Part shown: in pieces, positions 26,826 to 38,350 of the stretch
Numbering within the stretch: position 1 is the stretch's first letter
How the letters are laid out: each line of letters starts with the position of its first letter
NCBI GenBank assembly: GCA_963693305.1
Contig: OY855914.1
Location: 18,571,472-18,635,471, forward strand
DNA from: Meandrina meandrites
Taxonomy: Eukaryota; Cnidaria; Anthozoa; Scleractinia; Meandrinidae
DNA length: 64,000 bases
Reading direction: 5' to 3'
The notes under the pieces: model-generated
The model's input: the letters and a program-made list of their open reading frames with translations, nothing else
Database searches by the model: none
Told to the model about the DNA's origin: nothing
Made by a program: the position numbers and the translations under genes

Positions 26826-26841
26826 TTCTTTGTCATTCTTT

Positions 26842-29800
26842 TTATAAAACGAAACGATAGTCCACCTTGCTATCATCAACAGCTGAGTGTTTGCCGTCCT
26901 TTTTCCGTTTGCTTTTCAGCATTGAGAGCGGGTTTGGCCCCCCCGGCCGTTTGCGTTTTCGCCGCGGTTTCGCTTCTGTTGTGGAGTCGCTTAGTTTCTC
27001 AAGTGTTTCTTTTTCGTGTGCAGCTGGTTGAAGACGAGATATTTGAGTCTTCAAAGAGAGAGAAAAATGACAATCAGCTTCAACGAACAAAAGGTATAAT
27101 TATTAAACATTCTAGCAGTAAACCAAAAGATAGTTCGAAACACATGGGGGTAAGGGGGGGGGGGGGGGGGGGGAGGCTGAATTGCAACACATGGTAGAAA
27201 TATAACAGGGACAGCAAAATGATAGGGTGGGGGAGTTCAACAAAGGGCACTAAACATGTGCACAGATAGGGCATGGAAGGAGGGTGTCTGCATTTTACTG
27301 CCTGGCTTAAAATTATAACAAAGGCTTACTTTGCACCACTGCAAGAGGTCTCTTTCTTTTCATAGCGTGCAACGTGAAGACATAGTTACATAATTTCAAC
27401 TTTCAGTTGGGCATAGGAGCAGCCGCTGGCCAGCGCAACATGGGATTAAAAATTAAAATAATTATCCAGGGCCCCTTGGATGCAGTTGTAATAATTATTG
27501 ATCAAAGTTTTAAGTAATGCAATAACGGGAAAGATCTCATCATGCATTAGTTTCTAGTCAAATGATATTGATGACAATTGTGAAGCAAGGGTACCCTTCG
27601 TTTATGTGAAGTCCCAGGTGTGAAACTGAAGTTCTTGCTTGCGAGTTTCAATTCCTATTCTAGACTAAATTTTTCATATGCTGGCCACTGTCTTGGTAAA
27701 TTATATATCTCAGACCAAGCTCTCAGATTTCACAGACTTAAAATACTTGAAAACCATACCGTTCACAGAGGCACATACCCATACAGCCTGTACACTGTAT
27801 AAGGGAGTGCCCCCCCCCCCCCCCCCCCCCTGCCCCCAATTCCCTGGGCAGTGGATGGAAGAAGACTTACAACACCATTCTTGACAGAAAACAAACCTTT
27901 TCAGATGCTTGATGTGATGCGCTTGAAGGTTTTTCTAGAAGTATTGTGTTGTGATTTATAAATAGAAGAGGAACACCTGGAAATAAAAGAGCTCATTATT
28001 AATAGCACTCTAGCAAAAAAAAAAACAAACAAACAAACAAACAAACAAACAAAAAGTAAACAATAAATCGGCCTCTTCTGAGTCTGTTTGCCTCTGTTTC
28101 AAAATGTGAACTGGTGCAGTGAAAACCTTTTATCCCTTGAGCCAGCTTTATAGGTGAAATGGTGACTTGGATAAAGTGAAATAAACGAAAAAGCATTCTC
28201 AATTCGAATACTCAGAAAAAAGATTACCCGTCCGGTATCTGGAAGGTGATGGGTTTGATTCCTGTCAGAGAACTCGCAAAATCTTTTTTTTTCTGAGTAT
28301 TAGACTTGAGAATGCTTCTTCGTTTATTTCTTTTGTTATTCTTTATTAAAGAAATCTTGCTGACCAATTACCTGGAATTTTCTGTAAATGACTTCTTAAA
28401 GCTCTGTCTTGTGATGCAACAAAGTAACCATTTTGGTTCTCAGTTCCTTTGGCAAAAAAAAAAAAACAGGAATGTAAATTATCAGGTGTACACATGTATA
28501 TCAGGAGGTATTTTTCACTTTTTTGCAGGGCTGATTTGGGATCACTGAAAGGTCCAATTGTTGAAGTTTATACCAAATCATGTACATGTATTTTAAAATC
28601 TAGAAAAGATTTAAAACAAAATTTTTGGACTTCTTGTAGCATTATAAGAGTTGTCCTTTTCACATTTTTATCAATCAATTAATAATATTAATTAATGAGT
28701 GATTAGTGATTATTTATCTAGTATTTATTTAATATTTATCAATATTTATCTTAAATAAAACAGGTTATTATAATGCAAAATTGAAGTCAAAAAAGGTTTT
28801 ACAGTCAAAATACTCAGCGCGTGCCGCTTAGAATTCCGGAAAAGTTTTGATTAACGGCGAACGGATTGCATTATTGGTTTCAAACATTCAAATTTAATTT
28901 GAATGTTGTAGATCATCCAACCGTGAACACGTGAACACGTGAGCCTGTCAGAAATGAAGCAATTTGATTGGTTTATTTTTTACAGGTTCACGTGCTCACG
29001 TGTTCACTGTTGGATGATCTACAATATTCAAATTAAATTTGAATGTTTGAAACGAATAATGCAATCCGTTCGCCGTTAATCAAAACCATTCTGGAATTCT
29101 AAGCGGCACGCGCTGAGTATTTTGACTGTAAGTAATTTCCCAACAGGTTTGGATATTGTAATGGTCAGTAACAGGGCTGTCATTGAGGGCCGTAACCTGT
29201 AAGAGGGTCTCAATGGGGTGGTTCCTGTTATGGTTAACGGTTAAAATTTTGGCTTTTTTATGGCTAACGGTTAATTTATTTCCATTACGGCAAACAAAAG
29301 TTAAATTATATTAATTTCCATTGTTTTTTAAAAGTTAAAAATTAATTTCCATTAATGAAGAACATATTTTAGGTCTTAGGCCATTCTGGGACGATGAAGT
29401 GACCAATTCTGGTTTATTTTATAATTACTGATCGTTTTTTTAATGGTTAACATAATTTACGGCTACCGGTAATGGTTAAATTTTTCCAATTTTTACATCT
29501 AATGGTTAAATTTTTGGCCGTTTTACGGCTAACCGTTAACCCCATTGAGACCCTCCTGTAACACCTTTGACAGCTGAGTTAAAATGAAGTTACGAGTGAA
29601 GACGCTGATTGGTGCTGTCACACTTGTATACAGAGGGAAATGCTACGGGTGATGACTTCAATGATTAGAAATGGCTGCTTAAAAACTTACTGACAGCTAG
29701 CCCCGAGTATATACTCTGTATAATTTTAATTAAGAGTTCTGGGCTTTGTCGTCAATTGAGTATTGCTTGAGCTCTTGAGGGTATTACTTTACTTTAGCAG

Positions 29801-32436
29801 TAGCTCTCGATCTCCACCCAGGTGGAGAATTAAATGGCCTGAACCCCCTCCCCCCAGAAAAAAAAAATGCTGGCAATAATGAAATCTGACTAATGGGGTT
29901 CATGCATCATCTCATCAATAGCTACAGTGTACTTAGCAATTTTCTTGAGGCTATATGTACATAATGCTAGATTAATATTAGTTGAATTGAAGAACTGTTG
30001 TCAGAGTGCTCAATAGAAAAACTAAAAGAACACAAATATTAGAAGATTGTGTCTGATCTACTGAACTTTGATAAATATGCCAAGTCAAATCTCCAGTTTA
30101 TTAGACTGTCTTCTAATATTAATACTAATCACATAAAATCTGGTATGTACCTATCATACTCATAATACATTCTGCCGCAGGGACAGCTGCCTTATGATGG
30201 GCACATTTACGCAGCTGGAATCTCTTTGCTATCAACACAGCACCTGACAGCTGAGGACCAAGAGCTTTGCCTTCTTCTATCACACACTTTGTTGTCACTA
30301 AATTCAAGTCAAGTTCATTCAGCATATCGCACTTTACTTGTATACAGCTATTTGGAGGAACATTGTCGAAAAAAGCGAACAAGTGCACGCAACAAGACTG
30401 AAAGATAGCATGGATAAAAGTATTGACTGAAGGTGATATGTGATCTTCGCAGTGAATTTCCAATAATTGGAATAAAGAAGCCTGAAAAAAATAAGGGCTT
30501 CACTACGAAGATCACATATCACCTTCATATATATCCGCAGTTCATATATGAATCATTTCATATACATTACATCAGTATTGACTGTGCTGCACGTGTGGAA
30601 TACACTGTAGTAACAAGATATAACAATACACTAAACACAGATTTCCATGTTCTCTTTCACTTCAAACATGTGGAAACAAGGTATGTTTAGCCAAACTGAA
30701 TTTTAGCAGAATTTTCCTAACTCAAAGACATGCACCAGTAAAAGTAAAGCTACAGATAAAGGCCTCCTGAGAGGAAAAACCAATTCTTCAAGAGCAAAAA
30801 TACAAACTTGTACATTTCCTCTAGGCCAAATGCAAAATTCCAGTGAATACCCAGACCACCTTTCAGTCTTGTTGCGTGCACTTTGGTGCTTTTTTCCGAC
30901 AACTTTTCTTGAAATAGCTGCAAACTACAAACAAAGACTCATGCTGTACTAGCTATTCATTTGGCATTGAGGGTTTTACTCCAAAATAGGATTCACTTTC
31001 TTTGCATTTATGGGGAAAAGTGATGGAAAGTTGCACTGGACTTACTGTCAGTTGCATTCAAGCATGAACACGTCATGTAGAAAATGTGATCAGATCAGTT
31101 GCAACTGTCCTTTTCCCCCTTCAAGTGGAAAGCATCCCAAGTACATAAGGTAAAGTTTGCATACAAGCCTAGTGGCCCATCAGGCCAGAGCTTATTCGGG
31201 TTTCGGTAGCATGAAGCGACTAGGAGTATTTCTACACCCCCCTGGATGGGATGCTAGTCCATCACAGGGTTACCCCCAGCAGTAAATTTGCCGGTACCCA
31301 TTTATACACCTGGGTGGAAAGAAGGGCACAATGAGAGTAAAGTGTCTTGCCTAAGAACACAACACAATGACCCCAGCCATTGCTCGAAACCCGGACTGCC
31401 CGATCCGGAGTCCAGCGCACTAACCATTAGGCCACTGCGCCACCAACATCCCAAGTACATTACACTGTGCATTCTATTGACTTTGCACAACAAGGCCAAT
31501 AAAATAGACCCTTTCACGGTTTCTGACGCCATCTTGCTTGGGGGGCAAACACAGCAAAATTTACAGTGAATGTGTGGGAAAAATCGGGAGTTTGATGCCC
31601 GACAATTCGAGGACCGTTGACATTCTGAAACTTTTGTGAATTGCAAACTACAGATACTAGCTAAAAGTGTTAACCGATTAAATTTGAAGGGGATCGGTTC
31701 ACTTTGAAACGAGAAATCTTACTTTTAGTTTTTCATACAAATGCTTCTAAATTTTCCCGCGAACGGCGGCTCCATTTTACAGACAAATATATGAAAAATG
31801 AAAATTTTAATTTGCGGCTTTCTTAGTGAGAGTAAAATTCTCAAATTTTATCGGTTAACTCTTTTAGCTAGTATTTTAAGTTTGTAATTCATAGAAATTA
31901 CAGAATGTCAACCTTTCTCGAATTATCGAGCGCCAAACTCCCGATTTTTCCCATACATTTAATGTAAATTTTGCCGTGTTTGCCCCCCAACCAAGATGGC
32001 GTCAGAAACCGTGAAAGGGTCTATTATTGACACCCTCCCTGGCCCATTTGGTTTCACTACACTTGATCTTGTTAGTAAAGGATACATAATTGGATAGATC
32101 CATCTAGGTATTTTGGAAGCTGTTCCTTGATGTTAATTTTGGTCTGTAATGCCGCCTGACAGAAAGTGCCATCAACTGTGGACAGAAGCATAAGGAAATA
32201 AAACATTAAACTTAAGACTTGCATTCATGATCTTTGGCCGGAAGTCAAACGTGAAATTTGTTTCACCGATTGCAAAAGACAGAAGATCTCGACTAACTCC
32301 AAATTTCATCGTATCACAAAATAAGTGACGTTTAACAGTTTTTCTCACCTAATATTTGGTAAGGTTCAAAGATTCCAAAGGAATTCTTGAACAAAGTTAG
32401 ATATTTTCTCGCATGCTTCACTCTTTTGACCTTCAT
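26842..32436 (-). CDS. UTP23: rRNA-processing protein UTP23 (SSU processome), complete, 6 exons
   Basis: Exons in gene order are 32349-32436, 32086-32175, 30151-30297, 28372-28446, 27897-27976 and 26842-27048, together 228 codons plus stop; human UTP23 has 249 residues. The start MKVKRVKHARKYL and the following FGIFEPYQIL are typical of the family. D31, the first acidic residue of the PIN fold, and the SQD motif at about 120-122 are present. The CCHC zinc site is C64, C91, H93 and C103. The C-terminus ends in the basic GPNPLSMLK motif characteristic of UTP23. The family acts in the nucleolus in U3-dependent pre-18S rRNA processing, releasing snR30/U17 in yeast. It is divergent from SSR4 with 112 bp between start codons. 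Introns 2 to 5 are packed with foldback elements. Every intron is GT-AG and the frame is continuous. Confidence 0.93.
27154..27173. repeat. G20 homopolymer in UTP23 intron 5
   Basis: An uninterrupted run of 20 G on the plus strand. Its length is likely to be unstable or misassembled. Confidence 0.9.
27810..27830. repeat. C21 homopolymer in UTP23 intron 5
   Basis: An uninterrupted run of 21 C on the plus strand, which is G on the transcribed UTP23 sense strand. Confidence 0.9.
28178..28330. mobile_element. Foldback MITE in UTP23 intron 4
   Basis: GAAATAAACGAAAAAGCATTC at the left end is the inverse of the right end ATGCTTCTTCGTTTATTTC. The inversion continues inward through CTCAG and AAAAAAGATT for about 48 bp per arm. 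The middle is unrelated. Its right end lies 41 bp from exon 4. Confidence 0.7.
28802..29128. mobile_element. Tc1/mariner-like palindromic MITE in UTP23 intron 3
   Basis: The 327-bp element starts CAGTCAAAATACTCAGCGCG and ends with the inverse. It is flanked by TA on both sides (28800-28801 and 29129-29130), as expected for Tc1/mariner insertion. Each arm is about 145 bp and close to perfect, with a short loop near 28950-28990, so transcripts crossing it could form a long hairpin. No transposase is encoded. Confidence 0.8.
29203..29555. mobile_element. 353-bp inverted-repeat MITE with CTGTAA duplication
   Basis: The ends are GAGGGTCTCAATGGGG and its inverse CCCCATTGAGACCCTC, flanked by CTGTAA at 29197-29202 and 29556-29561. 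The interior is built from many copies of GGTTAA, ATGGTTAA and ACGGTTAA in both orientations. It sits 74 bp from the Tc1-like element in the same UTP23 intron. Confidence 0.75.
30428..30526. mobile_element. Short palindromic MITE in UTP23 intron 2
   Basis: TGAAGGTGATATGTGATCTTC at the left is the inverse of GAAGATCACATATCACCTTCA at the right, with a central segment of about 57 bp. It lies about 130 bp upstream of exon 3 in gene orientation. Confidence 0.75.
31180..31450 (-). mobile_element. tRNA-derived SINE in UTP23 intron 2
   Basis: Read on the minus strand from about 31447, it begins GGTGGCGCAGTGGCC with an A box (TGGCCTAATGGTTAG) and a B-box-like GGTTTCGAGC. It continues with the body motifs CATTGTGTTGTGTTCTTA, AAGACACTTTACTCTCA and GATGGACTAGCATCCCATCC. 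The same head and body occur at 55325-55570. It is a decayed retroposon, not a functional tRNA. Confidence 0.75.
31503..32025. mobile_element. 523-bp foldback MITE in UTP23 intron 2
   Basis: The ends are AATAGACCCTTTCACGG and the inverse CCGTGAAAGGGTCTATT. The inversion continues inward through TTTCTGACGCCATCTTG, TTTGGCGCTCGA-like and GTTAACCGATAAA-like segments for about 190 bp per arm. It lies between the SINE and UTP23 exon 2, leaving about 60 bp before the exon. Confidence 0.75.
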
Positions 32437-32548
32437 GCTTCCAAACACTCACACAGTAAACCGCTGATACGTTTGTTTCTCGGCTCAATGAGTTGAGTGC
32501 CACGTGATCTTCAAGGTTCTTTCTCTTCGAGCGTGGACGCGGCACAAG
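32437..32548. promoter_or_regulatory. Bidirectional UTP23-SSR4 promoter
   Basis: Only 112 bp separate the two initiator codons, so both 5' UTRs and the core promoter must overlap or abut here. No TATA box is obvious in the shared part. The SSR4 start lies in AAGATGGCGGC (32546-32556), which matches the YY1 consensus often found at transcription starts of housekeeping genes. The arrangement is seen; promoter activity is inferred. Confidence 0.75.
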
Positions 32549-35500
32549 ATGGCGGCTTTGTGCATTGTTCTCGCGATTTTAGCTCTTTTTGCACCTCTAG
32601 ATTCCTCTGGTAAGCCGAGAATAACGTATATAGGAAGATAAAGTTTCCCTCTAGGCTTAAAGTGCAATTAAATGCCTAAATTTGGTGGATAAATGGGAAT
32701 TTTCTACACCTTTTGTCCAGCGCACGAGGCATCAAGCCATTGGCTGATTTGTGCTGAAAACTTTTAAAGGAATTTTTTAGTGTTTAGATATTTCAAAGTT
32801 CCCTGGATTTGGTTTATCAAATATGCTAGTACATTTAGTGTATTCTACCTATTCTTGTTTGCTTTTTACTCGTAGATTTATATTTAAAAATTAACACGAT
32901 GGCTGGCTGGTGCAGAAGTTTAAATTGAGGTTTCCTTGCTCTACTCTTGTCACGAAAATGTTAACTTCTTTCATCTCCATATATTGATCTCAGTGTATTG
33001 CAATTGTTTTTTTTTTCGAATTAAGGTGATACTTGCGTTGGAGCGAAGCCAACCCCAGATATCTACTCCACAAGGAACATTTTGCTTTCATCAGAAAGTG
33101 TCTTCATTGTTGAATTTTCCCTGAAGTGCGACAACAATGCAAAGGTATTGTAATATTTTTTAATAGTGCCTTTCTAAGGTCGAAGTAAGACAGACACTGA
33201 AAAAACTCAACTACGAAACATACTTCTTGCTCAAAGATTATAAGAAAAGGAGACCATGAAGATCATCAGTTAACACTGCCTTAGCCAGGTAGGGATGCAG
33301 GAAAAATGGTGACCGTTTTCTGGTAACATAAGCACCAGCCTGTAGTGGGATATGGGGAAAATTGCTCCCCTTGCAAAAATAATTAAGGTACACGTTGACT
33401 CCCTAAATACCACTTCTGGTATTTTGAGTCACTTGGAAATGCACAAGATTTTGACTGATTTCCGTGAAACAGTAGAAACCGTGCCTGATAGCATACATTT
33501 ACCTTTTGGTATGCTTTGATGGTGTTTGTAACAGCACATAAAGTTTGGTCCAGCCTTGGTTCAAATTTTGGTTCAACTGCATCTCACCAAAAAAATTCCC
33601 ACAGTGAGACCAAGTAAACCTGGGGTGCTTACCATTTGTTGGAAGGAACTGGTTGGGATGAACATTGAATAATGGTAAGGGATTTTCCAAAATCAGCAAA
33701 CCAACCGAACAAGATGGCGCTTACCATTTGAAGTTCAGTTTCCTGTTACTGTTTTCTGTTGATGACAGACTGGAACTGGGAAATTGTGCAAATGGTAAGG
33801 AACTTTCCAACGTTCCGTTCTGAATGGAAAAAAAGGAGTACCTCTGGAGGTAGTTCGTAATTTCCAAACAGATTTTCCAGAAAACTACTGTTCCATTTGA
33901 CTTTCAACCAAAATTTCCATCTTTTTTGGCTAAATGGTAAGCACCCCTGATATACTCCCAAAACATACCAAAAAAGGTACCGTAACATGAAATCTTTCCA
34001 AAGACCTGTGTGATGAGTGTGAATCAGCTACCCTGAGTTAACTCATGATTATGCTTTTACATATTCTGATATGTCTTTGGAAATGTGATTTCATAGTAAA
34101 GAATCGCTGGTGATTTAAGTGGAATCCCAATTTTTGAACTTCTAAGGGGAACGAAAGTTGGCTTGGGAAATCAGGAAGGTCGAAAAATTGTGAGTAAAAT
34201 TTCAGTATTGAGGGAAGGGTAACTACGTTTGTCTCAAGTTGTTGGAAGATTCAAGAACACAATGTTTTGAGAAATCAGGTTTTCTCTTTACTATACACTG
34301 TAGTACCACTTAACCATAAAATTTCACTGCAAACTGTAAATAAAATGTCATTTTTTACTTGTTTTGTATCAAAACAGGAGTTAAACTTGTATGCTGAAGT
34401 AAATGGAAAAGTGATGCCCGTAACAAGATCCACAGATGATGCAAAATTCCAGGTCAGGCTAAACCAACATATTTGTTGATATTTGTTTTAATTCTGTTCT
34501 TTTTTTTTCTTGTTAGTGGTCATGTGAATACTTTTTACAAAGAACTTTCCTTACTAGTAGTAGTTCTCAAGAATCAGGACTCACCACAACAGAAAGAAGG
34601 CAGTTTACAGGATCTTTGTTGTACTGTAGAAATGGAATCTTTCCAAAGACTTGTGTGATGAATGTGAATCAGCTACCCTGAGTTTACTCATGATTACATT
34701 TTTACATATTCTGACATATCTTTGGAAGACTTCAGGTTTATAACAACAGCATCAATTTTTTCTTTATGAAATATGTGAACTTCTATGGCCCATCAGGGTC
34801 CGAAATTAACTTTTTCCTAAGGGCGCCAACTGGCGACTAACCTAAAAATTTTGGTCGCCAAAGACGAGTGTTTTATTTTGGTTTCTTGCCTGCCACGCCA
34901 CGATCGCGGCTTTGCTGTTCAATTTGCCGAAACAGAACGAAAACGATTTCGCCACTTTCGCCACGCGACATTTTCGCCCGCGGTATCCGTAATGGGAGAA
35001 GCCGCTGAATCAATATGGCGCCGGGTAAATATGGCGATCATAGAATCATCGCTTCGTTTTACTACAATTGTCCACGAGAGCTTTATGTTTTCTTTTAAAA
35101 AAAGCCTTTTTACCTTGGAATTTCAAATGCGAAGGGACAAAATGTTAGTCGCCTACTGGCGACCAGTTTTAGAATTCTCGTCGCCAACACTCAATCTTTG
35201 GTCGCATTGGCGACCAGTGAGTCGCAATTTCGGACCCTGCCCATTATTAATAAATTGGCATTACGTCATCCTGAAAGTACATGTACATGTAGCAAACCAT
35301 ATGATATTTTTGTTGACATTTCAGGTCAGCTGGGCACAGTCGCACAAAGAGGCCAAATCTGGTGTCTACAAATTGAGTTTTTATGATGATGAAGGATATG
35401 CTGCTTACAGAAAGGTATGAGAATGTGTATCAAGTTTGTATAATATGATACATTTGTAAACCAAGTGCTTATGAAACATTTGTTGGGGAGAATTGTTCCT

Positions 35501-36431
35501 TAGAGACTTGCATGTACTTGTAAGTACATGTATATAAAAAGCAAGCCAGTATGTGATGACTTGTATTAATCTGTCAATCCAATGAAAAAGGATGATTACA
35601 AAATATACGTCATGTCTGATTACTGCAACTTGCTTTGTTAACCTTCTTCTTTGATATTGATAGCAATTGTACATGTATTTCTGTTCAGTTTATGTTGTGA
35701 AAATAGAGTAAAGTTGTCTTCTCTGTGCTGACCAATTTGAATTGGATTGTTATTGTTTTAGGCACAAAGAAGTGGTACGGTCAGTGAGGCGAAGGCTTTG
35801 TTCACAATTGACGTCAACCACCCGGTGAGAAGTGAACTTGTATTCCCTGATTATTTTTCAGTTGATAGGCTGACAGTAAACTGATGATGTAGGTCTTACA
35901 TATATTAGATGTGTTAAGGAAAGCATTACTGGCTAAAGGAACACCAAAAATACATGCATATCTCTCATTGGGGCTTTCACTGCAAATTTTGTTAGCATAC
36001 CCATTTCAGTTTTTTTCTCCCTCTTTTCTTTCATTGCATATTTGAAATGGTGAAGAACATGTATCCAAGAAGTTACATGTACATGAAACATAAAAATTGA
36101 TGTTCTTGTTGATCAGAATGCAGTACACGTAATTGCTCTGTGTTTCTGCCCAAAGACACAATGATGAACGTAATCGCTACAATGATGCCAGTTGTGATTA
36201 AACACTTAATCCTCTAAGAAGTTCTGAAATGTCTTTGGGTAGGCTAAGCAACCATTAAAATCGGTTGTAGCTTGGTGGATATCGGAGTACTTATTTGAGG
36301 TTGATGTGCAATTTATTTTCCAGGGAGCTGGCCGCGAAGGACTGTATGTACAAACAGAGTTCATCGCTGTTGTAGCTGCATTGTTGATATGGTGGAGCGC
36401 CAACAATGTGAAAAGCAAACTACAAGAATAA
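32549..36431 (+). CDS. SSR4: Translocon-associated protein subunit delta (TRAP-delta / SSR4), complete, 6 exons
   Basis: Exons are 32549-32609, 33026-33144, 34378-34452, 35325-35414, 35762-35824 and 36324-36431, together 171 codons plus stop (human 173). Exon 1 encodes a signal peptide of about 20 residues. The lumenal domain carries a cysteine pair, C24 and C55, matching the disulfide known in mammalian TRAP-delta, and the family motifs SESVFIVEFSLKC, LYAEVNGK and GVYKLSFYDDEGY. A single membrane span covers about residues 147-165 (EFIAVVAALLIWW) with a short cytosolic end. TRAP assists Sec61-dependent translocation and membrane-protein topology at the ER. AATAAA at 36479-36484 is the likely polyadenylation signal. 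It shares its promoter with UTP23. Intron 3 holds a 446-bp hAT-like element. Confidence 0.95.
33620..33949. mobile_element. MITE in SSR4 intron 2
   Basis: The ends are inverted copies, TGGGGTGCTTACCATTTG and AAATGGTAAGCACCCCTG. Internal copies of CTTACCATTTG and CAAATGGTAAG occur around 33720 and 33790, so it may be two elements or a composite. Confidence 0.6.
33995..34100. repeat. Short dispersed repeat, copy 1 (SSR4 intron 2)
   Basis: TTTCCAAAGACCTGTGTGATG through GATATGTCTTTGGAAA. The ends are short inverted repeats (TCCAAAGAC/GTCTTTGGA). A second copy with about 90 percent identity lies at 34637-34730 in intron 3. Confidence 0.65.
34637..34730. repeat. Short dispersed repeat, copy 2 (SSR4 intron 3)
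   Basis: Same unit as at 33995-34100, sharing GAATCAGCTACCCTGAGTT and ACTCATGATTA in the interior. Same orientation. Confidence 0.65.
34794..35239. mobile_element. 446-bp hAT-like MITE in SSR4 intron 3
   Basis: The ends are CAGGGTCCGAAATT and its inverse AATTTCGGACCCTG, flanked by CCCAT on both sides (34789-34793 and 35240-35244). CAGGG/CCCTG ends are typical of hAT elements, though their duplication is normally 8 bp. The interior has several GGCGAC/GTCGCC motifs. One plus-strand frame is open from inside the element straight into SSR4 exon 4. Confidence 0.65.
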
Positions 36432-37429
36432 ATACAAAATTTTTAAACTTATTGTCCATACAACACTTTTTTGTATTTAATAAAATTGAATGCAAAAACA
36501 TGAACATGGTTGTGGTGATTGTGTTGCTAATTTTGATAAATTGTTTTCTAAACTACTATCTTAGTTATCAAATTATGGATAATGGCTTAGAGCAGTTTTC
36601 AAGCGAATTACAAAGGACACAGACAATCCAGTGAACCAATCAAAACTCAAAGCAGTAATTTACATGTAGGCGGCATGAAGCACGGGAAAACTGGTTTTGG
36701 TTTTACTTCTGATTGGTTGTGAAAGTGACGAGAGTTTAAGCCAATCACTGAGTGGTGTAATGCAAAACCAAAGCAAATACGAATTACTTTCTACACTCGA
36801 GTGAAACCTGCTCTACACCCAATGTGGCCAAAAAGCAAACATAAAAGACATAGTCATTGTTATTACATGTAATTTTAAGGGAATGCAAATCAGAGACCAT
36901 GATTTTATTACTTTATGTGTATAACTTGTATCCTAATGCATATACAGGAGTCAAAGATGCTGTGAGAAAACACATTTGGCATTTGACACCAGCTAGTGCA
37001 TTCTACATTTCAGCCTGGGTGTTCATAGATATCATTGTGCCTTATGACAGTAAAACACATTGCTTTGTCTTTGTTATTTGTAAGTATTGAATGGTCACAG
37101 TGAGACCTGCGAGGCTCGTTACCTGTGTTGTGGCTTGTATCAGTGCCGTCAGACACTAAAACAGGAGCCAAGAGAAACGGCTATGTAAAGTTGCCTCTCT
37201 CTGATCCACTGAAATGAGAGTCTCGTCACATAGCTACACATGCGTCATTGTTCACAATGTGCATGTACCTGCATGGGTTTTGTCACTGATGATAGTCTGA
37301 AGCTATCACAATTTGCAATAAAATTTCATCTATTCACTTAGATCGTGTTAGTCATTGAAAAACTGTTTACCCTTTAGTGTTTCCACACCAAAAATGTAAG
37401 CTGAATCACACTGGGGCAATGTGGCTTCC

Positions 37430-37600
37430 ACTGCTGAACTTATCCCCACATCCTGTAGCATGAAGTGAGCAGGGGTAACGCCTCCTCCCCCACCCTACTG
37501 GATGGGATGCTAGCCCATTGCAGGTTGGCATGACTAGAATGGATACTCCAAAATCAGAAATCTGCTGCGAGACTGGAACCCATTTCTGCATATTGTGCTA
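37430..37600 (-). mobile_element. Truncated SINE fragment
   Basis: It contains TACTGGATGGGATGCTAGCCCATTGC, abbreviated here to its key part GATGGGATGCTAG, and GTAGCATGAAGTGAG, both body motifs of the SINE at 31180-31450. The tRNA-like head is missing. Confidence 0.5.
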
Positions 37601-37899
37601 CCCTTGCAAGAGCCTGCGAGCAGGCTCCCAAAGAAAACGGAGAGAGAAGCGAGCCGAGAAGGGCCAAGGGGGGACTTAAAAGCGAGGGAGCCTCTTCCTC
37701 ACTCCCTCTCTCCCCACCTTCATCCCTTCCCCCACCCCCTCCTTTTTCTTGCCGCGTTCTTTTCGCCCCATCCTCGACCGGAGAGCTTGTTCACAGGCTT
37801 CCCTTGCTAAGGAATTAAAGCTAACTGTAAGCAAATCGGAGTGGAACAAAAAGTTGCTATAGCAACTTAAAACCGCGCTTATATTTTTGGCTAATTAAC

Positions 37900-38350
37900 A
37901 GCTTTCTTTCTCAAAAGTCACGGTTAAATTTAATCTGTTTGCATCATGAGTAAAGGACTAGCAAAGTAGTCACGCGAGTCACACAATCCAAGGCTTACGT
38001 TATCCCCGGCTATCTTTAGCTTGGGGTTTTTCCCTTCGAATGACGTAACCCCTGCACGTTCGGGCACGCTCAATTGTTTACTTAAGCAAATATTTCATTT
38101 CCTTTCAAATATTTGAACTCACTTCAAGGAAATAGCCAAAGAATTCACTTCGATTGCCTAAACCCACAAGAAATACTCGCAGAAGAGGAAACAAATTAAA
38201 TTAATGACCGTCGCTTCTGCCGACATAAACATGCAAATGAAACACAATGTTATTTGTCACCTAACGAAAGTGAAACCTGCAACATCAGCGCATTCCATGG
38301 TTGACGTAATACCTTTTTCAGTGTATTCAACATTCGCTTTGAATCGAACG
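37900..38350. repeat. Dispersed repeat, copy 1 (second copy at 44.1 kb)
   Basis: Shares with 44110-44390 the ordered motifs ATTCACTTC, ACAAGAAATA, GACCGTCGCTTCTG, ATAAACATG, CGAAAGTGAAA and CAGCGCATTCCATGG. Same orientation, about 75 percent identity by eye. No terminal repeats were defined. Confidence 0.6.

Noticed and set aside
34851..35420. 189-codon frame as an independent gene
   Set aside because: Its first part is hAT-like element sequence and its last part is SSR4 exon 4 with correct splice sites. It is treated as a readthrough possibility and not as a gene.
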